DNA of 64,000 bases from Saccharopolyspora thermophila (GCF_014646075.1 NZ_BMMT01000005.1:186001-250000); one strand, 5' to 3'. Shown: positions 19,008 to 26,765, numbered from the stretch's first letter. Program-made: numbers and translations. The notes: a model not told the origin generated them from the letters alone.

Positions 19008-19526
19008 TCAGGGCTGGAGGGTGTTGAGCGGGGTGCCGTCCAGCAGGGCGCGGACCTGTTCCGCACCGGTGACCGGCAGCCCGTCGCGCTCCAGCAGCCC
19101 AACCTGCACCAGCAGCGACGCCTGGTCCCAGTAGATGTGCTCGTAGGCCACCTTGCCGTTCTCGCAGCCCACCACCGCCACCACGGGGATCTCCACTCGG
19201 CGGCCGGTCGGGGCGATGCCGGGCAGCAGCGCGTCGATCACCCGGTCGTGGGTGAAGCTGATGACCATCTCGTCCACCACCCGCTCGCCGTCACAGGTGC
19301 GGGAGACGCGGTGGATGGCGACGTCGTCCGGCCACTGGCCGATGAAGTGCTCGGAGTAGAACCGGGTCACCGCGTCGCGACCGGCGCCCCCGGCCGTGGT
19401 GGGCACGTGGTTGACCACGGGGTGGTCGGTCATCGTCGCCATGGTGGCGGCGACGTCCTTCGCGACGAACTCGTCAGCGACGTGCTCGTCGAACAGGGCG
19501 CCGAGATCGGTGGGGTTCGAGGTCAT
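19008..19526 (-). CDS. SnoaL/NTF2-like nuclear transport factor 2 family protein
   Basis: 172 aa with the cone-like NTF2 fold pattern: an N-terminal helix, ATMATMTDHPVVNHVPTTAGG, FYSEHFIGQWPDD, and a C-terminal YEHIYWDQASLLVQVGLL. Relatives are ester-cyclase or SnoaL-like isomerases, or carbamate-metabolism proteins. The function is not assignable. ATG 19526 has a strong AGGAGGT. It converges on leuS. Confidence 0.8.
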   Translation of the reverse strand: MTSNPTDLGALFDEHVADEFVAKDVAATMATMTDHPVVNHVPTTAGGAGRDAVTRFYSEHFIGQWPDDVAIHRVSRTCDGERVVDEMVISFTHDRVIDALLPGIAPTGRRVEIPVVAVVGCENGKVAYEHIYWDQASLLVQVGLLERDGLPVTGAEQVRALLDGTPLNTLQP

Positions 19527-19911
19527 GTGCACCTCCTGGCCTTCGCACCGGACTACGGGATCGAACGGCAGCGTGGTCGCCGCGACGCGACCACTGTGAT
19601 CCTCGGTCGTGTCCGGGCCCGGTGCACTCCGCCAACAGGCCGCTGGTCCGTGGCCAAACTCGAGTGCTTCCCCCAGGGGCAGGGCGCCCAACTTCAGGCG
19701 AATCTGGGTGTCCGTGCCGGGTTTCGGCTGGTCGGTGTTCGATCGGGAAGTCCACAGAGGACACAAGGGGTGCGGCCCGGCCGCGCACCCGCACCGGATT
19801 CGGGCGTGGCGCGAATGATCCTGCCACCCGCGGCGTTGCACGTCAGTGCGGCCCGGTGGGCATCCAACGCCCACGAGCCCGGGCCGAAACCGCCAGATCA
19901 GGAGGCATCAC
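19527..19911. other. Divergent intergenic region
   Basis: 385 bp between the NTF2-like gene (minus) and the glutaredoxin-like gene (plus). It must hold both promoters. A GC-rich imperfect inverted repeat at about 19766-19790 is the only structure noticed; I see no gene. Confidence 0.4.
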
Positions 19912-20244
19912 ATGACCGCCGCAGTGCAGGAAGTCGTCGTCTACACCAGGCCGGGCTGCCCGTTCTGCACCTCGCTGCGCGCCGGGCTCCGGCGCCAGGG
20001 CCTGCAGTTCACCGAAATCGACATCTGGCAGGACCCGGAAGCGGCAGCGGTCGTGCGCAGCATCGCCGACGGCAACGAGACGGTGCCGACGGTGGTGATC
20101 GGGGACTGGCAGGCGGTCAACCCGTCGGCGAGCAGCGTGCTGGCCGCCGTTGGTGAGCACGCCCCGCACCTCCTGCCGGAGCGGAAGCCGGGACCGGTGG
20201 ACGGCGCGTTGCAGGCGTTGGGCCTGCGCAAGGTCCGCGACTGA
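19912..20244 (+). CDS. Glutaredoxin/mycoredoxin family protein
   Basis: 110 aa with the redox motif GCPFC (Cys16, Cys19), a cis-Pro segment ETVPTVVIGD and a C-terminal extension of about 30 aa. Actinobacteria use mycothiol, and proteins of this size with CPxC act as mycoredoxins that reduce mycothiol mixed disulfides. A role here is inferred from family and taxon. ATG 19912 has AGGAGG six nt upstream. Confidence 0.85.
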   Translation: MTAAVQEVVVYTRPGCPFCTSLRAGLRRQGLQFTEIDIWQDPEAAAVVRSIADGNETVPTVVIGDWQAVNPSASSVLAAVGEHAPHLLPERKPGPVDGALQALGLRKVRD

Positions 20245-20313
20245 TCACGACGGGCGCCCCGGCACCGGGAGTCCGCGGCGCTGGGCCCCGGAAAGCGCCG
20301 GGCCCGGGCAACG

Positions 20314-20355
20314 CTGGGGGCCGACCGCACGGGGGGCTTTACGGTCGGCCCCCAG
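20314..20355. terminator. Strong hairpin downstream of the glutaredoxin gene
   Basis: A 14-bp perfect stem pairs 20314-20327 with 20342-20355 around a 14-nt loop. There is no T-tract. It lies in the 334-bp space between the converging glutaredoxin gene and the small Pro-rich gene, where no other gene is seen. Confidence 0.6.
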
Positions 20356-20578
20356 GTGGTTGCGATCGTCGGTGGCGCGATACCGGCGAGCAGCAACGCG
20401 TCCAGTTTGACGTCTGGGGTGCCGGAAAAGATCCAAAAACCGTGTCAATTTAGCTCGAACGGTGGACACCCGACGGAGATCCACTGTGGCCGCGGACACA
20501 GAATGGCCCGTCCGCCGGGGCAGTTCGGCGAACGGGCCCTTCCGTGTCGGGATCGGTTCGGGGACCAGTCCGGTGCGC

Positions 20579-20863
20579 TCACTCCGGGGACGGGGCAGCC
20601 CCGGCCGAGGCGGCCGGGGCCTGCGCGGGTCGTGCCTGGCTGGTGTCGACCGGCTCACCCGGCGCGAGGTGGGGCCGGTGGGGCAGCTCCCCCGTCGGCG
20701 GCGGCAGTCTGTCCGCGCTGGCCTCGGGGGTGCGCCGCGCCTCGGGGCGGTTCTCGTCGGGGTTCGGGAGCGGGGCGGCGAACAGGCTTGCGATCGCGGC
20801 CAGAGGCTCGGCGAACCAGTCGAGTCGGGGTGTCGGTTCGGTGATCTGCGTGCTGATTGCCAT
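20579..20863 (-). CDS. Small proline-rich hypothetical protein
   Basis: 94 aa. The N-terminal third has a short amphipathic segment (LDWFAEPLAAIASLFAAP); the rest is disordered and rich in Pro, Glu and Ala. I do not recognise it. ATG 20863 has CGAGG nine nt upstream. It is divergent from ptsI, sharing a roughly 210-bp promoter region. Confidence 0.5.
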   Translation of the reverse strand: MAISTQITEPTPRLDWFAEPLAAIASLFAAPLPNPDENRPEARRTPEASADRLPPPTGELPHRPHLAPGEPVDTSQARPAQAPAASAGAAPSPE

Positions 20864-21061
20864 GCCCAAAGCCTCGTGGTCGCGAGGGGTCGACGGGATC
20901 CGTACGGCTACTCAGTTGTTACTCATCGGTACGGGCGAGGTTGCGACATTCGAGGGACGTAAGAACCACTGTTGTCACTGCGCGTGTCCACGCTGGTCGC
21001 GGCGGCCCGGCCGTTCGGCGTACCCCTGCCTACGATCGCCCCAGAGGCCGAACGAGGAGGG

Positions 21062-21077
21062 TATGGTCTAGACCATG
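21062..21077. promoter_or_regulatory. DasR-responsive element (dre) over the ptsI start codon
   Basis: The 14-bp perfect palindrome ATGGTCTAGACCAT (21063-21076) contains TGGTCTAGACCA, the core of the DasR (GntR family) operator described for PTS and N-acetylglucosamine genes in Streptomyces and Saccharopolyspora. It overlaps the ATG at 21075 and pushes the Shine-Dalgarno sequence (GAGGAGG, ending 21060) to an unusually long 14-nt spacing. Confidence 0.75.
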
Positions 21078-22715
21078 TCGCGCTTGACTGGTGTCGGAGT
21101 CAGCTCCGGCCGTGCCTCGGGGCCGGTCGCCCGGGTCGCCGATCCGCTGCCCGAGCCGCCTGCAACCCCCGCTCCGGCCGATCCCACCGTCGAGGCCGCC
21201 CGCATCCGGCCGGCCGCCGAAACCGTCGCCGAGCAGCTCTTCGAGCGCGCCGCCCGCGTGGAGGGCGACGCGAAGGCGGTGCTGGAGACCACCGCCGCGA
21301 TGGCGCTCGACCCGGCGCTGCTCTCGCAGGCCGAGCAGCTCGTCGCCACCCGCTCCCTGCCCGCGCCGCGCGCCGTGTTCGAAGCGGCCAACGGCTTCGC
21401 CGACGCGTTGCGCGCCGCCGGGGGCTACATGGCCGAACGGGCCCGCGACGTGCAGGACATCCGGGACCGGATCATCGCCGAACTACACGGCGTGACCCCG
21501 CCCGGCGTGCCCGAACTGAAGCAGCCCAGCATCCTGCTGGCCCGCGACCTGGCCCCCGCCGACACCGCCGACCTCGACCCGGCGATGGTGCTCGCGCTGG
21601 TCACCGAGGAGGGCGGCCCCACCAGCCACACCGCGATCCTGGCGCGGTCGCTCGGCATCCCGGCGGTCGTCGCGGTGCGCGGCGTGCTCGCCCTGCCCGA
21701 CGTGGTCGGGCTGACCGTCGACGGCAGCAGCGGTGAGGTCGAGACCTCCGCCGAACCGGTGGCGGTGCGCGCCGCCGAACGTGTCGCGGCGGCCGAGTGG
21801 AACGGCGTCGGCGCGACCGCCGACGGGCACCAGGTCAAGGTTGTCGCCAACGTCGGATCGGCCGCGGACGCGCGCGCCGCCGTGGCGGCCGGCGCTGAGG
21901 GCGTCGGCCTGTTCCGCACCGAGTTCTGCTACCTCGGGGCCAACGACGAACCGACGGTCACCACCCAGCGCCGGGCCTACCAGGAGGTGCTCGCGCCCTT
22001 CGTGGGCAAATCCGTCGTCGTGCGCACCCTCGACGCCGGTGCGGACAAGCCGCTGGCGTTCCTGGACATGGGCGTGGAGCCGAACCCGGCGCTCGGCGTG
22101 CGCGGGGTTCGGGTGGCCTTCGACCGGCCCGACGTGCTGGACCGGCAGCTCGAGGCGATCGCCGGGGCGGCCGCCGACTCCGGTGCCGAGGTGTCGGTGA
22201 TGGCGCCGATGGTCGCGACCGCCGACGAGGCCGCCTGGTTCGCCGAGCGGGTGCGGGCCGCGGGGCTGCCGCGCGCCGGGGTGATGGTCGAGGTTCCGGC
22301 GGCGGCGCTGACCGCGGCGGAGATCCTCGACGCGGTCGACTTCGCCAGCATCGGCACCAACGACCTCGCGCAGTACGTCTTCGCCGCCGACCGGATGGCC
22401 GGGGCGCTGGCCGAGCTCAACGACCCGTGGCAGCCGGCGCTGCTGCGCCTGATCGCCGAGGTCGGCCGCGCGGGTCGCCAGCTCGGCAAGCCGGTCGGTG
22501 TGTGTGGCGAGGCGGCGGCCGATCCCCTGTTGGCCGGGGTGCTCGTGGGCCTCGGCGTGACCAGCCTGTCCATGGTCGCCGCGGCGGTGCCGGCCGTCGG
22601 CGCGGCCCTCGCGGAGCACCCGATCGAGGCGTTCCGCCGGGCCGCCGAGCAGGCTCTGGCCGCGGCGACTCCGGCGGCCGCCCGCGCGGCAGCCGACGCC
22701 GCGCTGAACCGGTAG
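21075..22715 (+). CDS. ptsI: Phosphoenolpyruvate--protein phosphotransferase (PTS enzyme I)
   Basis: 546 aa, enzyme I of the sugar phosphotransferase system. The N-terminal GVGVSSGRASGPV, the phospho-accepting His185 in EEGGPTSHTAILAR and the PEP-site Cys477 in VGVCGEAA are all present. It passes phosphate from PEP to HPr, which is not encoded nearby. A perfect DasR-type operator overlaps its start, so repression relieved by amino-sugar phosphates is likely. Confidence 0.95.
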   Translation: MSRLTGVGVSSGRASGPVARVADPLPEPPATPAPADPTVEAARIRPAAETVAEQLFERAARVEGDAKAVLETTAAMALDPALLSQAEQLVATRSLPAPRAVFEAANGFADALRAAGGYMAERARDVQDIRDRIIAELHGVTPPGVPELKQPSILLARDLAPADTADLDPAMVLALVTEEGGPTSHTAILARSLGIPAVVAVRGVLALPDVVGLTVDGSSGEVETSAEPVAVRAAERVAAAEWNGVGATADGHQVKVVANVGSAADARAAVAAGAEGVGLFRTEFCYLGANDEPTVTTQRRAYQEVLAPFVGKSVVVRTLDAGADKPLAFLDMGVEPNPALGVRGVRVAFDRPDVLDRQLEAIAGAAADSGAEVSVMAPMVATADEAAWFAERVRAAGLPRAGVMVEVPAAALTAAEILDAVDFASIGTNDLAQYVFAADRMAGALAELNDPWQPALLRLIAEVGRAGRQLGKPVGVCGEAAADPLLAGVLVGLGVTSLSMVAAAVPAVGAALAEHPIEAFRRAAEQALAAATPAAARAAADAALNR

Positions 22716-22770
22716 CGCTACGCAGCAAAGCCGCTCGAAACTGTGCGGCGGTCACCAGGCCCGGGTGTGG

Positions 22771-23043
22771 CTAGTGTGCGTGGTGGTGTTCCTGTCGGTG
22801 GTGTTGCTCCTGCTGGTTCAGTTCTTCCTGGGTGTGCTGGTGCTCGTGCTCGTGGCACAGGTAACCCTGGTCAGGCCCGTGGCAGTGGTGGTGGTTGTGA
22901 CTCCCCTGCTGCGGGGCGACCTGTGCGGCGACGGCCGGGAGCTGGCTCGTGGCTGACGACCCGGCCAGGGCGAACGAGGTGGGCCCGAACAGCAGCGGCA
23001 ACGCCAGCACGAGACCGAGCAAGCCGCGGGTGGTGGTACGCAT
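22771..23043 (-). CDS. Secreted histidine-rich small protein
   Basis: 90 aa. A clear signal peptide (MRTTTRGLLGLVLALPLLF..., cleavage near residue 30) is followed by a short mature chain. Its last 43 residues contain 15 histidines and two cysteines (for example SHNHHHCHG and HEHEHQH), plus many Gln and Glu. This composition suggests binding of Zn, Ni, Cu or Co outside the membrane. ATG 23043 has AGAGGAG upstream. No known family is recognised. It lies downstream of the SARP gene on the same strand, separated by about 300 bp. Confidence 0.7.
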   Translation of the reverse strand: MRTTTRGLLGLVLALPLLFGPTSFALAGSSATSQLPAVAAQVAPQQGSHNHHHCHGPDQGYLCHEHEHQHTQEELNQQEQHHRQEHHHAH

Positions 23044-23341
23044 CAGCGCTACTCCTCTGGTTCCTGGCCACCCCGGAAATTCGCTGGGAAAGGTCACCAA
23101 CGAGGAAGCCATGACGAAGGACGAACAGTCCCAGGCTAGGAGCCGCGAAAGTATGCGATAACCCTTGTGGTCGTGATCCTCGGTATTCGTTACCAAAGTC
23201 CCGGCCGCGCCGAATTCGCCGCGGTAGCGCGCATGCGCACGCAATGTCGCGACTGAAGCCCCTGGTCAACGGCAGTCGACGCGGTATGGCAGGGCGCACG
23301 CACGAGCCGCGAATTCCGGCCGGGACCGCGACGGAAAACGC

Positions 23342-24121
23342 CTAGGCCCGGGAGCGGGCCAGCACGGGGCTGACCAGGTCGCGCAGGTTCGGCGACGGTG
23401 CGATCCCCAGCTCCCGGTGCAGCAGGCGCTCGTAGCGCTGGTAGTGGCGCACCGCCTGCGCCGGGTTCGCCTGCTGGAGCAGCACCTTCACCACCGCGCA
23501 GTGCGCCGTCTCGCGGAACGGCTCCACCTGCGTCGCCGCCTGGGCGATCTCCAACGCGCTCGCCAGGTGCCGCGACTGCACCAGCCGCTCCGCGGCGACC
23601 TCCAGCGCGTGCACCTGCAGCTGCTGGAGGCGCTCGCGCTCGGTGATGACCCAGTCGTCGTACCAGCCGGGCAGCAGCGGGGCGTGCCGGGCCAGGTCGC
23701 GGCCGATCTCCGCGCAGTCCGCCGGGGAGTCGGCCGACTCCTGGTTCAGCAGATACCGCCCGGCGGCGACCAGCCCGTCGACGTCCAGCGACACCAGCGG
23801 CGCCAGCTCCAGCTCGTGCTGCGTGCTGATCAGCGCGCCCCGCACCCGCTGGCGTACCCGCCACAGCGTGGTGCGGAGGTTCGCCAGGGCGCTCTGGTCG
23901 TCGCTGTCCGGCCACAGCACGGCGGCGGCGTAGTCGCGCTGGGTGCGTCCGCGCAGGGCGAGGAAAGCGAGCAGCCGCTGACCGTTGCTGGACATCGCCA
24001 CGCTCTTGCCGTCGGCGTGCAGGCCCCAGCCGCCGAGCAGGGTCAGCCGGAGCGGTTGGTCGGGCTGGGCCGGCGTGCGCACCCGTCGGCGGGTCGTCGG
24101 ACGAACAGTTGCACTGCTCAT
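23342..24121 (-). CDS. AfsR/SARP-type transcriptional regulator (BTAD domain)
   Basis: 259 aa. An OmpR-like winged-helix DNA-binding domain (about 22-100, LTLLGGWGLHADG...LWRVRQ) is followed by a bacterial transcriptional activation domain (about 105-250). It has no NB-ARC or TPR extension, so it is a short SARP. SARPs activate antibiotic and peptide clusters by binding direct repeats of 11-bp period. Such repeats occur in this cluster at 26437-26465. ATG 24121 has GAGGGGGAA upstream; a longer frame to 24268 lacks conserved residues. Confidence 0.88.
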   Translation of the reverse strand: MSSATVRPTTRRRVRTPAQPDQPLRLTLLGGWGLHADGKSVAMSSNGQRLLAFLALRGRTQRDYAAAVLWPDSDDQSALANLRTTLWRVRQRVRGALISTQHELELAPLVSLDVDGLVAAGRYLLNQESADSPADCAEIGRDLARHAPLLPGWYDDWVITERERLQQLQVHALEVAAERLVQSRHLASALEIAQAATQVEPFRETAHCAVVKVLLQQANPAQAVRHYQRYERLLHRELGIAPSPNLRDLVSPVLARSRA

Positions 24122-24303
24122 GGTTCCCCCTCGACAGGCCGGGAACCGCCTCCCCCGGGCGGTCGCGCGGCCTGGTTGTCTCCCCAGAAACCCTGGTCCA
24201 GCGCGGGACCAGGGCCCACATCCGTGCCTATCGAGGGTGTCACCGGAGGCCGTTACGGCACTACGCACGGTGATGTCCGACGACGATCCGCGCCCCGCCG
24301 ACA

Positions 24304-24345
24304 GCGCACTCCGGCCCGCGCCGGAAGGCAGGGGCCGGAGTGCGC
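24304..24345 (-). terminator. Hairpin downstream of the M50 protease gene
   Basis: A 13-bp perfect stem (24304-24316 with 24333-24345) begins 12 nt after the protease stop codon on the minus strand. It makes the peptide-protease unit and the SARP gene separate transcripts. A second 9-bp stem (24191-24199 with 24206-24214) lies in the SARP upstream region. Confidence 0.6.
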
Positions 24346-24356
24346 CGCCGATGCGT

Positions 24357-25712
24357 TCAGGAGGGCTGGAACGACCCCGGGCGTTCGGTCCGGCGCCGGT
24401 GCCGGCCCCGCGGTGGCCTGATGGCCCTGCGGCGGCGGTGCCGGTTGATCATCTTGGCGACGCGCCGGCCGGTGCGGATCGCGAAGGCGGTCGCGCCCAG
24501 CCACGGCAGCATCAGGACCACGACGGAGAAGATCGCCAGCAGCACGACGGCGACGTGCCCCTGGCTGACCGCGTTCATCGCGACCTCCCCGTACCGCCAC
24601 GCCTGCGCGGTGCCGGTCGCCAGGTAGTACGGCAGCCGGATCAGCAGCGACACCAGCGCGATGATCAGCACCGGGACCACGATCAGTACCCAGGTGGTCA
24701 CCATGGCCCGCACCCGCGGGTTCAGCTGGTGGGTCTGCGGCACCCGCTTGCCCTTCATCCGCTGCAGAACGGGCCGCACGAAGGCGAACAGGTTGGGCAC
24801 GCCCACCAGGTCGCCGAGGATGTAGTAGCCGTCCAACCGCAGCAGCGGCAGCAGCTGCTGCAGCATCTGCAGGTGGTTGAGCACCATGAACACGAGCAGC
24901 GGCGGGTAGTGCGTCACCGCGTAGACACCGGCCGTGGCCACGATGAAGATCGCGTTGAAGTAGATCCCGCCCAGGTCGGTGCGCAGCCGCCCGCGCCGGT
25001 CCAGCCGGTAGGCGTCGGTGACGTTGGTGTAGAAGCACGGGTAGAGGATCAGGATGCCGACCCCGATCGCACCCGGTCTCGCGCCACCGTAGTGGCAGCC
25101 GGCGGCGTGCCCGAACTCGTGGAACAGCGTCGACCCCACCCACAGCGCCATCAGGCTCAGCACCAGGACCGGGTCGCCGGCCGAGCGGTGGAACGCGGCG
25201 TCGATCCCCCCGTTCCACACCAGCCACCCGTCAACGGCGACGAAGGCGCAGATCATGATGGCGATCGCCGTCGGCCGGTAGAACGGGGCGAAGATCGGCG
25301 CGATTGCCCGGACGACCGGCCCCGGCAGCAGCACGCGGTGCAGGGCCAGCGACAGCAGCGGCCTCGCCCGCGGCGGGTCCGGCACCGGTTCGGACAGGGT
25401 GGCCACGCCCATGGGGTGCAGCTTCTTGTTGACCAGGTACTCCACCCCGGTCGGGGATACCTCCTTGTCCTGGGCCAGGGTGACGCGCTCGGCCACCTCG
25501 CGCAGCGTCCGCTGCCCGTCGATCTCGCTCGCCACCTGGTACAGCAGCGGTGAGACGAGCACCATCTGCCCGTCGGCCCGGGAGACGAGGTAGCGCGGCT
25601 CCGCGTAGCCCCCGCCCTCGTACTCGCCGCACAGCCGCACGCCGTCGACCAGTCGCGGAACCGCGGTCTCGTCCGTCGAGCCCACTGCCTCGACGTCGGT
25701 AGCTTCTGACAT
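24357..25712 (-). CDS. M50/site-2-type membrane metallopeptidase with PqqD/RRE-like N-terminal domain
   Basis: 451 aa. Residues 20-105 look like a PqqD-type winged helix (the RiPP recognition element fold): SPLLYQVASEIDGQRTLREVAERV and VEYLVNKKLHPMGV. The membrane part has about eight helices. It holds the complete site-2-protease active site: HEFGH at 198-202 and the distal LDG at 293-295. The tail is Arg-rich. Proteases of this build (COG1994 type) accompany small exported or modified peptides. The gene follows two small peptide genes on the same strand, which are its probable substrates or partners. ATG 25712 has GGAGGT directly upstream. Confidence 0.85.
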   Translation of the reverse strand: MSEATDVEAVGSTDETAVPRLVDGVRLCGEYEGGGYAEPRYLVSRADGQMVLVSPLLYQVASEIDGQRTLREVAERVTLAQDKEVSPTGVEYLVNKKLHPMGVATLSEPVPDPPRARPLLSLALHRVLLPGPVVRAIAPIFAPFYRPTAIAIMICAFVAVDGWLVWNGGIDAAFHRSAGDPVLVLSLMALWVGSTLFHEFGHAAGCHYGGARPGAIGVGILILYPCFYTNVTDAYRLDRRGRLRTDLGGIYFNAIFIVATAGVYAVTHYPPLLVFMVLNHLQMLQQLLPLLRLDGYYILGDLVGVPNLFAFVRPVLQRMKGKRVPQTHQLNPRVRAMVTTWVLIVVPVLIIALVSLLIRLPYYLATGTAQAWRYGEVAMNAVSQGHVAVVLLAIFSVVVLMLPWLGATAFAIRTGRRVAKMINRHRRRRAIRPPRGRHRRRTERPGSFQPS

Positions 25713-25836
25713 GACAACCTCCTGTGAGCCGGCCCGCGGGCAGGCTCAAGCCGCGCGGAGGAGCGGTGCCGCCCCCGCGCGGGTCAGCGGTCCGCCGAGT
25801 GCGTGGACAACGCGCCCGCCCGACCGGCTCCGACTT

Positions 25837-25871
25837 CTGGCCGGGAGCGGACGCCGTCCGCCCCCGGCCAG
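25837..25871 (-). terminator. Hairpin between peptide A and the M50 gene
   Basis: CTGGCCGGG at 25837-25845 pairs with CCCGGCCAG at 25863-25871; a second 6-bp stem lies inside with a 3-nt loop. It starts 17 nt after the peptide A stop codon and has no T-tract. It probably protects or partly terminates the abundant peptide mRNA, leaving less readthrough into the protease. Confidence 0.6.
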
Positions 25872-25887
25872 ACGGCACGACGGCGCA

Positions 25888-26073
25888 TCAGAAATCAATG
25901 TCAACCACGTTGCTGGCGTCGATGTCCTGGTGGATGTCGTCGCCGATGTTGACCGCCACGATGATGTTGAACTGGTTGACGACCACGATGTCGCCGAAAC
26001 CGAAGTTCCCGCTGAGCGCCTCGCGCGTGGGCAGCAGCTCCACCGCCTGCGTCGACAGCTCGAGTTCTTCCAT
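25888..26073 (-). CDS. Small peptide A with ELLPxREALxG motif
   Basis: 61 aa. N-terminal half: MEELELSTQAVELLPTREAL, then SG at 21-22. C-terminal half (23-61): an uncharged-to-acidic beta-type segment rich in Val, Ile, Asn and Asp (DIVVVNQFNIIVAVNIGDD). The ELLPTREALSG stretch matches ELLPEREALGG of peptide B, while the remainder differs. This leader/core-like split and its place before a PqqD-M50 protease suggest a precursor peptide. GAGGAGAAGGAC precedes ATG 26073. It has no signal peptide and no known family. Confidence 0.75.
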   Translation of the reverse strand: MEELELSTQAVELLPTREALSGNFGFGDIVVVNQFNIIVAVNIGDDIHQDIDASNVVDIDF

Positions 26074-26098
26074 GTCCTTCTCCTCAGGTGGATGGGAC

Positions 26099-26138
26099 CC
26101 CGGCCGCCCACCACGCGCAGCTGCGGTGGGCGGCCGGG
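26099..26138 (-). terminator. Hairpin between peptide B and peptide A
   Basis: A 14-bp perfect GC-rich stem (26099-26112 with 26125-26138) with a 12-nt loop lies 25 nt after the peptide B stop codon. A similar hairpin follows peptide A. The repeated gene-hairpin layout suggests that each peptide message is separately stabilised or attenuated. Confidence 0.6.
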
Positions 26139-26162
26139 AACTCAGCAGCTACTGACAGGCCG

Positions 26163-26363
26163 TCAGTGGGCGTTCTGGTCCACGTTCGCGTTGTTGAAGG
26201 CCGTGACGTCCACGTCACCGGCGAAGGAGTCGTTGTCGACGTCGACGTCGACATCCTGGTCGATGTCGATGTCCTGGTCGACGTCACCGAACTTGTCCCA
26301 CCAGCAGCCACCAAGGGCTTCGCGCTCGGGCAGCAGTTCGGCGAACTCGTGGGTCTCGAACAT
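26163..26363 (-). CDS. Small peptide B with ELLPxREALxG motif and Asp/Val repeats
   Basis: 66 aa. The motif ELLPEREALGG is at residues 9-19, followed by CWWDKFG. A run of alternating Asp with Val/Ile then follows (DVDQDIDIDQDVDVDVDND), and an Asn-rich tail. The alternating pattern would form a beta strand with one acidic face, suited to calcium binding or assembly. The single Cys follows the GG directly. AGGAG lies 7 nt before ATG 26363. It is the first gene of the peptide-peptide-protease unit. It resembles peptide A only in the N-terminal motif. Confidence 0.75.
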   Translation of the reverse strand: MFETHEFAELLPEREALGGCWWDKFGDVDQDIDIDQDVDVDVDNDSFAGDVDVTAFNNANVDQNAH

Positions 26364-26765
26364 GGTTTGCTCCTGTTCGCATTGACGGAATTTCGACTGC
26401 GGCTCTCGCGCCGCTGGTGACGAGTACGCCAGAGGCCCGTCACCGGGCCGTCACTGCTGCGTCACGCACCCCCGCGACCCCCGTTCGGCAGGGTGGAGGT
26501 GACGGTTCGTAGTCAGCGTCGCGACCAGGGAGAACTCGGCGCGGGAAAAGGATTTCGTCCCCGGTCCGGGTGAACCGGGAAAATTCGCCACGAGATCGCC
26601 TTCACCGAACGAAAAAAGGACCCGCCTCCGATCTGGTAAGCAGGTCCTGAACTGGGAAAACGCCGGGTGTTACACGCTTTGCCCGGCGCTGCCACGCGAC
26701 GTCGCCGGGGCGCTGAAGGAGTGACCCCCGCCGGGGTCCCGGTCGCCCACCGCGGACCCCGGTGG
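26364..26765. other. Regulatory region between the peptide operon and the response regulator gene
   Basis: About 400 bp without a gene. It holds the SARP-type repeats near the peptide side. Two terminator-like hairpins for the upstream minus-strand operon are also present: 26661-26688 (7-bp stem, then TTTTC on the minus strand), and AGGACC/GGTCCT about 26610-26645, followed by TTTTTT on the minus strand. Confidence 0.55.
26437..26465. promoter_or_regulatory. Three 11-bp-period direct repeats upstream of the peptide operon
   Basis: The heptamer CCGTCAC occurs at 26437 and 26448, and GCGTCAC at 26459, with an exact 11-bp period. Heptamers repeated every 11 bp just upstream of a -10 element are the known binding architecture of SARP regulators, and a SARP gene lies in this cluster. 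On the minus strand the repeats end about 10 bp before a weak -10-like TACTCG (26421-26426). Confidence 0.6.

Noticed and set aside
26230..26290. Short tandem repeats that look like a tiny repeat array
   Set aside because: They encode the alternating Asp/Val region of peptide B; there are no spacers, so this is not a CRISPR array.
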